Shown here: positions 55,097 to 64,000 of the stretch, one piece after another | How positions within the stretch are numbered: position 1 is the first letter of the stretch | How the letters are laid out: every line of letters begins with the position of its first letter | Assembly (NCBI RefSeq): GCF_026914185.1 | Contig: NC_070560.1 | Span: forward strand, 2,347,501-2,411,500 | Direction of reading: 5' to 3' | Source of the DNA: Puccinia triticina | Taxonomy: Eukaryota; Basidiomycota; Pucciniomycetes; Pucciniales; Pucciniaceae | DNA length: 64,000 nucleotides | Made by a program: the position numbers and the translations under genes | Notes under the pieces: model-generated | Database searches by the model: none | Seen by the model: only the letters and a program-made list of their open reading frames with translations | What the model was told of the DNA's origin: nothing

Positions 55097-55950
55097 ACAG
55101 CTTTCCTTTGGATCCGATAATTAAAGCTTCAGTTGAAAATTCATATCCTTTTACTGTTAGCAGATGATCTCTCTACATAGAGTGGATCACTATTTTTCTA
55201 GCATCAATTGATTTTTGTATGAAATGCAATTTTAGGAGATTTGGTTTGACTTTTCAACATTTCCCAAATTGTTCATATGATTCAAGATTCTCCTCATTTT
55301 TATTTTTCTTCCAATTCCATGATTGCACTTGGCTTCCTTTTTGTGTTTTTCTATTCAACCCCTCAGTTTCACTTACTAGGCATTGTTTTTCATTGATCTA
55401 TATTCCAATAATAAGTCATATATTCTTGTTGAATTTCAGTTATAATTGTTAATTTCCACCGCCAAAATGGTCAGAGTCTACAGAATCTGGGTGTTTGATG
55501 AGACCATCTAAAGCAAAGTTGATTCTTATTCTTCAAGGTGCAAGCTGATTGATTAGAGTTCTGGGCAGACGGCCTGAATTGGTAAAAACTGATATGTACT
55601 TGCCATCATTGGTCAGAAACATGTAGTCCAAAAATGACTTCTTCCATGCTGTTTTTGTAGTCTGTCTCCTCCAATCTGGAGACTGGGTGAATAAGATCTG
55701 AGGGCCTCCCAGAAGTGATCTGGAGTCCCAAAATCTAGATTTCCCTGTGAAAATCTAGAATTTTTGGGTCTGTATCCACAACTGCAAGGGACCAAGAGAT
55801 GATGGGAAGTGACACCGGACAATTGCCCCGTGGGCCTTAGGGGGACACCGAAGCTTTGAGATCGGGCCTCCTTGGTGTCGGCCCGGACGTCTAAGAGCCA
55901 ACGAACCACGGCATTTCACACCACCTACGAGTCGAGATAAAACGGAAGCC

Positions 55951-57286
55951 ATGACCTCAGTACAATCATCTGCAACGATGCCCGCCAATGCTGCTGGGGA
56001 AATCAAGCCGGTGGTAGCCACGACAATACCAACACTACCGGCCGGTTCAGATGTGAAACCCACCGAAACCTCACAGGCCCTTCCTGGTCCATCGGATTCC
56101 GCCATTCCTACCACCTCGATCGAAGAGAAAGATCCCGAGCAGTCAGATAAAATCCCTGATGACGCAACAGAAACAGTCTACCTGAATAACTTGAACGAGA
56201 AGGTCAAACTGCCAGGTCTGTCATGTCACAATTCCCACAATCCCTGCCAAAACAACTGGATATTCGATTTCTGACCGTGCGTGCTTGGGCCAACAATCCC
56301 GACTGCATCTTCTTATTAGCTTTAAAACAGACCCTCAAGAATTTGTTGAAAAACTTCGGTCCTGTTTTGGATGTGGTCGCCCATCGATCAGTTCGGATGA
56401 GAGGGCAGGCTTTCGTCGCGTTTGCCGATCGAGAGGTGGCTGCGAAAGCAGTCAAAGAAGTCAAAGGGTTCCCCCTATACGGAAAACCAATTGTACGTTA
56501 ACAATCTCACGACCTCATTATCTGTTTTTTAGGGAGAATCAACAACAACAAAAAACAGTTTGTTAACTTGAATAGTGGTGTTCATCAGGAAATCGCATTC
56601 GCGCGATCTCCAGCCGACTGTGTAGTCAAGCGGAAGACGCCGGATGATTTTGAAACCCACAAAGCTGAACGACTATTGAAAAAAAGTGAGTGATCTGTAA
56701 CTCCAGTCGATGAACTGAGAGTACCCATGAGATCACAGCGATTGAAATTAAGATCTTGTATTGTTCAATAACAGAACGATCTCGTCGAGAGAACCCACTG
56801 CGGAAGAAAGCTTTTGCGCTTAAAGAAGCTGCGCAAAAAGCAGCCGAGGCTGCCTCAGCCGGTGGTGCCGCTGCACCTGCCACCACTACTTTGCCCGCCT
56901 CCACCTCCAACAGGAAAATCGTCCAAATGCCCGATGAATATCAACCACCCAATAAAATCTTATTCATCCAGAATCTTCCCGAAAACGCCGGGAAGGACGC
57001 CCTCGAAGTCTTGTTCAAACAGTTTGAGTTTCTTCTCTTCATCTCATGCCCATCACTTTGTTTTTTTCTTTCGTGCCAAGAAATAAAAAAAGACAGGATG
57101 TTGATCATAATCTTTCGATGACTCAGGTATCCCAATCTGGTGGAAGTTCGAACGATCCCGGGTCGATCCAACATCGCATTCGTGGAGTATGTGGATGCTA
57201 CCAGCTCAGGCGTTGCCAAAGACGCCCTGCATAACTACAAATTTGATGGTGAACATAAAATTAAAGTCACCTTTGCTAAGCAGTAA
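55951..57286 (+). CDS. U1A/U2B''-type snRNP protein with two RRMs
   Basis: Five exons (55951-56215, 56320-56492, 56589-56685, 56775-57021, 57127-57286) give 313 residues; introns are in phases 1, 0, 1 and 2. After a low-complexity N-terminus of about 75 residues, RRM1 starts with the RNP2 box VYLNNLNEKVK and has RNP1 MRGQAFVAF, the signature of the U1A/U2B'' group. An A-rich linker follows. RRM2 has ILFIQNLPEN and ends in SNIAFVEYV and KVTFAKQ. In fungi one such protein may bind U1 or U2 snRNA hairpins in the spliceosome. Length is close to the animal U1A (282 residues). The sequence does not decide between U1A and U2B''. Reliable landmark gene. Confidence 0.95.
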
Positions 57287-59196
57287 TTCATCTTTGCTTT
57301 CCCTGCCCTTCTTGAGTCGAGATCAAATTTACCGTGGCAAAGAAATGGTCTGTAATAATATCATCTCTCAGACGTTTATGCCTGATGCATTCATCCTCTC
57401 CTGAGCTCATTGCTGCTGGATTGCACCAACTCCCAGCCTCGCTTGTTACCTTTCACCATGTTGCAGCTGCAGCGAGCTAGATTTGTGGGGATGTCATTCA
57501 CCTTTGAAATCACCCCGCAAATTTTAATTTATCACGAGTCAAGGAATCCAAAGCACCATGGGTATAGACACATGTGTCAGAAAGTTCAATCAAACCCAAA
57601 CCAATCGCACCAAAATGTCTGCTAGTACATATGCACGCCACTCCATAACTATCCATGCGCGCAGTCTGTTAAAGAGCTGACTGCAACATGCAATGTACCC
57701 CCGGACGTCTGACGTGGTGAAGAAAGTGCCACCGCTCGTAGCACTCGGTGGGGACATAATGCTCCGCCGTTCCACGCCACGCCTCAGCTGGAGACTGTGA
57801 TGAGGGCAAGGAATCCGTGCATGTTTGGAAATGATGGAAAGCTCAAAGTGAATTAAGACTCTCGATATACCATGTCCCACTGTAGAAATTTGAACAAAGG
57901 TTATATTTCTTGCAAGCTTTTATAATTTTCAGTACAGTTCTATTCTCTTTCATACAGATGAAAGGCTTTGTCGGAAAGGACTCATCGATCGATAACTGGG
58001 GGAGAGATTCGGTCAAGATCAAGTTTGAAAGCGTTGGCCTTGATTGATGAAGAAGAACTAATCGATCTGAACGAAGCGAAGCCAGGTTCCTCTGTTGGTC
58101 AGCTTGATTCAAGTTCAATCGACCCAGCTAGATTTCGATGATCTTTAATTAGGATCATTTGAAGCAACGCAGTCGCCGCTTGATTGTCAAGCGATGAGCT
58201 TCCGAGTGTTCTCCTCTTGCGAGGACCACAAAGGCCCGAGGATTGAATCTCAACACTCTTCTTCGACGGTCAAACTTTCATGGCTCACTGGCTTTAGCAT
58301 GACGAGCCAAGGAACAAAAGGCCAGGAAGTTCACGGTTTGAGCCCGCGTAAGCTCACTGCGAACTAGGTCAGCATAGGTTGCATCTGATTCTCGGCCATC
58401 GTCACGGAGTCTGGGTCATGATAGTATCTGAACGAAACTCGATAGTATGTATCCAGAAAGTACTACGATTTTCCCCGCTTCTTGCCCATGCCTCATGTTC
58501 GCGAGGCAGCTAAGTCCACACGTTGGAACGTGAGTTGTGAAGATGACGTGTGTTGTGGGCCCCAGGCCGCAGGGAGCTTGTCAACCGACTTCACCCAAAC
58601 GGCTCAAGTCGAAATTGTTATTAGTTGGGTTGCGTCAAGGGCGAATACCCGGACCCTCATAGCTTTCTCGACGAAACCAGCCAACACCGCTACGGAGACT
58701 TGGCGGGACTGTAACTCGACACTCAAGAGGAGACCTCGACTCGACCCTTGGAATTAGACCCCTTGGGAATCACGGTAGGCAGGCGACTCCAGGCGGTCCA
58801 AGACCGACTGTCACAGCAACTGGCTGTTGACTTCGAGGTTGGTCAACAGCTAGCTAAAACTCATTTTATCCAGTAGAGGGTTAGATCCAGGTCAACCAAC
58901 ATAGCGACATAGCCTTATCCAAGGCCCCTCGGCGAGACAATTGCCTAACCGTCTCACGGAGAGGATGCGCTTGGCTTACAGCCTGTGGGGATTGTGCAAT
59001 AGCGAGGACGCCATGACATTGTGCAAGGTGATACCTTCCGCTCACCAAGAAGAGCCACACACGAAATGACAATATAAATAGCCCAGTAGGCCTGCCTCTT
59101 CCGGACCGTCCCAGCTCTCTCCTCACCACCAGCTCCAGCCCAATACTCACTAATACTATTTATTGGCACACATATTTATTGAAAGCACCAGCAGTC
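57287..59196. other. intergenic; one possible coding fragment
   Basis: A plus-strand frame from about 57957 to 58140 reads KALSERTHRS and later LIDEEELIDLNEAKPG before a stop. An acceptor TTTCATACAG lies just upstream, so it could be a terminal exon of an unannotated gene, but I cannot find its partners. The rest shows no gene. Bases 59070-59196 are the promoter and leader of the next gene, with a TATAAATAG box at 59072-59080 and a leader ending CAGCAGTC. Confidence 0.4.
59072..59080 (+). promoter_or_regulatory. TATA box upstream of family member 3
   Basis: TATAAATAG lies about 120 bp before the ATG at 59197. Similar boxes were not sought in all genes, but position and sequence fit a core promoter. 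Confidence 0.5.
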
Positions 59197-62100
59197 ATGT
59201 TATTATTTACCCATCTCTTACTCTCGTTTTATTTACTACAGTACTGCAGCGTATCCGCGCATCCATTATCGCCTTCAAAACCTCTAGTCAAGAGAGGAGT
59301 TATAAATGCTGTTGGTCCCCAATGCAGCCAACGGTTAAGGAGGCGAATGCAAGGCTGTACGTCAATTGTTCCAAACGGCCTTTAATCCAAATGACCCAAT
59401 GTGAATCTTTGCGATTTTGGAAACTGATTTTTGTTGTTTTGCAGTGGATAGTGGTATCCACACTGGTTAGTGCTTAACAGCTACGCGTGAAGGGTTGTTG
59501 TTATGTTCATTCGAGGAGCCTGCTGACGTTTTCATCCATGACAATTCTGTCAACAAAACCCCTGAGATCAGCCGAAACTGCAGGACTTGGTCGTGGTTCT
59601 GGGATCCGTAAGTGGTTTTGCTTTTCAGCTCACATCTCTAACGTTCATTGGAAAGTATGTGGCGGTGCTGAACTAACCATCCAATTACCCTTCAAACGTA
59701 TGGCAAATAATTCGTCGCTGATGTAAAGTCAAGGATGGTGACACATTAAATTTGGGGAGACAACGCCCTATCACCTCGGCTGTCCCGCATCCATTCGATG
59801 GTAAGTTCCCTTTGAAAAAATGCCATCTACCATCAAGAATTAAACATTGAGCTGTTCATAAGCAAGCGGATTGAACTCTTTGAGCTTTGCCCATTTGATA
59901 TCATGACTAACATGCATCTACTTATTCCTGCACCTATTCAGCCCCAAAAGATGGTCTTATCCCACCTAAGCCTACAGAGCCCCGTAAGGAGAATGGTAGG
60001 TATCAAGAGTTAATGTTTGAAGTTTATGAATTCAATCTGATTAATGAATTGCTTTCACTCGTTGTTTACAACTACCCACAACCAGTAGTGCCAACCCCAC
60101 CTGTCAAGAATGCACACAGCGGCGAAGGGGAGGGTGGTGGTCCAAGTGAGCTGAAAACTTCCTTCTATCAGTATCAATATGAGAATTCGCACTCACTTAA
60201 TATTGAAATTACCTGGTTGCAGCAGATCAGGAAATACACTTGGAAAACGGTGGCAACAATGGAATTGCCGAGAATCCAGATACTAGCTTCAGTCTTGTTT
60301 ACAATAAAGATGGAAGCAGAAAAGTGATCACGGATGGGAGAGAAGTTGAAGTCCCTGCAGAAACAATAGATCCACGAAAACAGCCCAGAGATAACCAACA
60401 GCCTATATCCACCGAACAAACTCAATCAGGGGGTAAAAATGACCCGCCCAGAAATAACCAACAGCCTGAAGCCACTGGACAAACTCAATCAGGGGGTAAA
60501 AATGACCCGCCCAGAAATAACCAACAGCGTGAAGCCACCGAACAAACTCAATCAGGGGGTAAAAATGACCCGCCCAGAAATAACCAACAGCGTGAAGCCA
60601 CTGAACAAACTCAATCAGGGGGTAAAAATGACCCGCCCAGAAATAACCAACAGCCTATATCCACCGAACAAACTCAATCAGGGGGTAAAAATGACCCGCC
60701 CAGAAATAACCAACAGCCTATATCCACCAAACAAACTCAATCAGGGGGTAAAAATGACCCGCCCAGAAATAACCAACAGCGTGAAGCCACTGAACAAACT
60801 CAATCAGGGGGTAAAAATGACCCGCCCAGAAATAACCAACAGCGTGAAGCCACTGAACAAACTCAATCAGGGGGTAAAAATGACCCGCCCATAAAAAATC
60901 AACACCAACTGAATGATAATCAGCAGCCTATAACTGAACCAGTGAAAGACCCCAATAACCCTGAAAATCATAAAGGTAGGCTAAAAAAGTCCCTCTCCCA
61001 AACACAAAAAAACTTTGCTAACTTCCATTCATGCAGGCTCAGGAAGTGGAAACCCCGAGACTCAAAGTAAGCTATTCGAAATTCTTCAATGATGAAATGG
61101 GATTCATTTTTTTCTCTTCTTTTAATATAAAGCTCCAGAAACTTCAGAACATGATTTAAATCAACAAGATAATGATAAGAATCAGAATCAAGTGGATGGT
61201 TCTCGCACTAATGGTAAGCTGAAGATTTCCCTGCAACCAATGTAAAAATTTATTTACCAATTTGTTTCGAACAAATCCAGGACATCAAAGTGAAAATACC
61301 AATGAAACTCGGGATCAAGATGGGTTGCAACATGAAGAAGAGCGTGTGCCTCACGAAAATGCTGCTCATCCCCCAAGTAAGTGTTTGGGATTGTTTCTAA
61401 GTTGAAGCATGGAGTATTGAAATTTCTTGGTTTTGCAATGATCTCAAGCTCAATCTAAACCAAAGGGAATTGGAGCCGCAGTAGTGTCCGGGGTAACATA
61501 TGGGTGGAGAAAAACATCATCAGGAGCGAGTTATTTGGCGAGTCATCCAGTAGGGTGGGCTAAATCATTTGCAGGGTTGTTCAAGAGTGGAGGAAAAGAG
61601 GGGGAAGTAATAAAAGGGGTTACTTTAGATTCACGTAAGTTATCAAAGACTAATTCAATACAAGAATTAACTATGTTTAAGCTGAATATATCCTTTATTT
61701 AAAAATATAACAAAAAACACAATTACTTTCTTTATTCATCTTCAAAAGATGTTCGAACTCCAACTGCAAAAACTCCCCATCAACGGGTTGAAGAACCAGT
61801 TTCACCAAACGGAAGACATGGTGAACAAAATCCAGAAACCAATAACCAAGAACATAGAGATTCTGAAAGGGACACTCACGGTGAGTACATATAATTAAAT
61901 CAAGGAAATTTGTGTTCATTCTCTGAAGTATTTGATGCATGTTTTAGACCCACCACCACCCCACCAAGATGGTCAAGTAGATGATGAACACATCTTACAG
62001 ACCAGCAATGATAATACTAGGAATCCTGAAAATCCAGGTGAGTCAGATTACATCCAAGACATTCCTATTTAATTGATCTCTGAGAAAAATTGGGATAATT

Positions 62101-62633
62101 TTACAACAACAGCAGGTGGGGGTGAGAACAATGAAAATTATGCTGCAAATCCCTATCAATATACTACTACCGAAATTAGACACAATGGCAATGGAAGACC
62201 CAATGCAAGTGGCAATCAACGTTCTGCCTCTGATAACAGAACACCCCCTGAATCTCGGGGTCATCAAAGTGAGTAAATTCAGATTCAGGAAATCTAACTT
62301 GACTTATCTAACAATCTTGGCCTGTTTTTTAACAACAACAATCCTAAAGACCCCAGCAAGCCTCAAGACACCAAAAATCCTAAAGACCCCAACAATCCTA
62401 AAGACCCCAACAATCCTCAAGACCCCAAAAATCCTAACACCAACAAGCCCCAAGACCGCAGCAATCCCAATAGCCCAAATACTACTCCCACTCAACAAGT
62501 ACCCAAGACCAAGGCAAGTTTCATACAAAGGATCAAGTCTAAAATTAGTGGATGGTTGGACAATATGAAGAAATTCTTCAATAAAATATTCAAGAGGAAA
62601 TCAACTGCCCAGGCACCACCAAAGGCTGCCTAG
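59197..62633 (+). CDS. secreted multi-exon repeat protein with all phase-1 introns (family member 3)
   Basis: Fifteen exons are modelled: 59197-59356, 59445-59465, 59572-59607, 59729-59800, 59942-59995, 60086-60145, 60226-60975, 61037-61066, 61133-61213, 61281-61376, 61449-61634, 61749-61880, 61948-62037, 62116-62268 and 62350-62633, giving 734 residues. All 14 introns are phase 1, and the 13 internal exons range from 21 to 750 nt. A 21-residue signal peptide ends A|HP, followed by LSPSKPLVKRG and the basic site RLRRR. Exon 7 holds eight 20-codon repeats (GGKNDPPRNNQQ). The last exon has NPKDPN repeats and an amphipathic basic end (SGWLDNMKKFFNKIFKRK). Acceptors of exons 7 and 14 are NAGNAG. 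Secretion is likely; the role is unknown. Confidence 0.8.
60416..60895 (+). repeat. eight near-identical 60-bp repeats inside exon 7
   Basis: Each unit carries CAATCAGGGGGTAAAAATG and CCCGCCCAGAAATAACC. Differences are confined to a few codons (CCTATATCC, CGTGAAGCC, CCTGAAGCC blocks), which suggests recent expansion or conversion. Sixty is a multiple of three, so a second forward frame also stays open. Confidence 0.95.
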
Positions 62634-63482
62634 ATATCATTAGCTCACATTTTCTTTGAAGAGTCCTAGAATTGATCATTGCATCAGACTTTGAATAAAC
62701 CTGAAAATACATTCAGTTTTATTCTCCTCCCACATTCATTAGATAAATCAATACACCACACATAAAAATGGCACCCAAATTTGAACTCCTCTTCTGCGCA
62801 TCAAATACACACACCAGTTAAAGATTTTTTTTCTTGCTTCCAGGCTGCTTTTGGATACTGTTTACTTTCATTTTATCACAATCTTGTCTCCTAACATTCT
62901 TCAGGAAAATATTGAGATATGATTTGTCTCTTGGAGAACGTTGGAATCATTTGTCTTTTTCATTGCTTTTCTTCACTCATCACTTTCTACCACTCTTTCA
63001 TAAGTCAACTTCTGTTATACTTGGGTTTGTTCAGTCACTACTTTTTTACTTATGGAAATAACAAGTGATCTTGACCTGTGCTATGATGCCAACCATATTT
63101 TGAGCAAATTCAAATTCATTGTCACAATCATGATGCGCGTTTGGTTGATTCCCCTCGTGTATGCTATCTTGAGAGAGTTAGCCAATGTATCACAGAAAGA
63201 ATCATATCATTCTTTTTGGGGAGGATGATCTAAATTTTTCCCTTAATTTGGTTAACTTCATCTTTGCGTTGCCACCATGTCTTCTCTATGTCTTATTTTA
63301 TCCTTGAAAATGGTAGAAGGAATCTTTTTAGGGTATTGATAAATGTACCCGGACATTTCATGCATGCACATATCCTTCTGATTGCAACGACGTCCGGATC
63401 TCACCAATGGAACAGATGTGCGGAAACCTAGGGATGGCCCCACAAGTTCGTTAAGTTTTTTTGGCAAGCTGACTTAGTAGCT
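62634..63482. other. 3' flank; no gene recognised
   Basis: The stretch is AT-rich with no coding signal. A short plus-strand frame rich in F and L at 62834-63061 is taken as chance. Confidence 0.45.
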
Positions 63483-64000
63483 GTTGCCAACGCCAGGAGA
63501 AACCTCATTGGCGAGCGGGCACGAAACTGGCTCGCAGTGGAACTTTGGAGAGAAAACCCAGCCGCATGTTAAGGACCCCCAGCAAGGTTTAGAGCTCGCC
63601 AAAGAGTCATCCGCGAGCTGAGGCTTTGTATAGCCATTCCGGCAGTCCTCGGAGAGCTGAGAAGCTCGCCGGGAGTCCTTGGTGAGCAGCGCTTGACGAG
63701 CTATGTAGAGTTTTGTCATACGAAACTATAGCTCGGCCGGGTGTACATACCAGCTCGCCGAAGGAACTCAGAAATTTGGCATGGGTGCACCATCAGCTTC
63801 CGGAGACTGTAGTATTAGCCCGCTTAGCGAGGAGTATGTATCCCCCTTTCTGGCCATATATATAACACGAAAATTTGAGGACACAGATCAATTCTACTTC
63901 GAAAGAGAATCTGTCTCCCCTGGAGAGAATTTCAATTATCAGCCCTTATAATATCAGCCTAAATTTGCCAGATGACGCGCTCTGAGATTGATATCAATTA
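63483..64000 (+). mobile_element. probable LTR start at the window edge
   Basis: From TGTTGCCAACGCC the sequence becomes GC-rich with many GAGCTCGCC and AGCTCGCCG strings. A TATA box (CATATATATAAC, near 63865) is followed by a leader-like stretch. This is how an LTR promoter looks, but no partner copy is in the window and no end can be fixed. Confidence 0.35.

Noticed and set aside
60439..60894. Second long frame inside exon 7 of family member 3
   Set aside because: The 60-bp repeat keeps a second forward frame open. The frame used by the gene joins phase-matched exons on both sides; this one does not.

Overview
The window is nuclear DNA of a filamentous fungus. It is most likely a basidiomycete of the rust type (Pucciniales), an inference from short phase-varied introns in conserved genes, dense Ty3/gypsy, DIRS-type and hAT elements, and spliced genes for secreted proteins with Kex2-like sites. 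No species can be named from the sequence alone.

Only about five or six host genes stand in a sea of transposons. From the left: a dead Ty3/gypsy chromovirus tail with its 3' LTR (1-2197); an inverted array of a ~160-bp satellite (2198-3830); a solo LTR swollen by a tandem array and a MITE (5111-7738); a second MITE (7836-8763); a broken hAT transposase split by another solo LTR that carries two tRNA-like units (10440-13805); a GC-rich terminal-inverted-repeat element (14677-15540); then a spliced secreted-protein gene on the minus strand (16212-18750).

From 19.0 to 38.1 kb lies a tyrosine-recombinase (DIRS-type) retroelement with gag-like, RT, RNase H and recombinase parts. It is interrupted by a gag-only LTR element (21451-35190, TSD GGCAC). 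One LTR of that element is in turn interrupted by a young Ty3/gypsy element (24367-34847, 4-bp TSD) whose two LTRs differ by four substitutions and one ~191-bp indel. A separate solo LTR (35782-36867, TSD ATATA) sits between RNase H and recombinase and carries two 112-bp foldback elements with 3-bp TSDs.

From 38 to 49 kb there are repeats, a solo LTR (41501-42659), remains of a fourth gene of the secreted-protein type (43193-44038, minus), a solo LTR with a perfect TSD (45051-45988) and a CACTG-ended element holding a minisatellite (46765-47662). The right end is gene-bearing: a four-helix membrane protein (49120-51628), a second secreted-protein gene (52976-55096), a U1A/U2B''-type spliceosomal RNA-binding protein (55951-57286) and a third secreted-protein gene (59197-62633). 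The window ends in a probable LTR start.

The most notable system is the secreted-protein family. Three genes share a signal peptide ending in A|HP, an SKPL motif followed by a basic site, and a second basic site near the end of exon 1. After that they hardly resemble each other. In my splice models all 32 introns are phase 1, so every one of 29 internal exons (21-750 nt) is a multiple of three and can be skipped, duplicated or exchanged without breaking the frame. Two ordinary genes in the same window have mixed intron phases. This looks like an exon-shuffling, fast-diverging secreted (effector-like) family.
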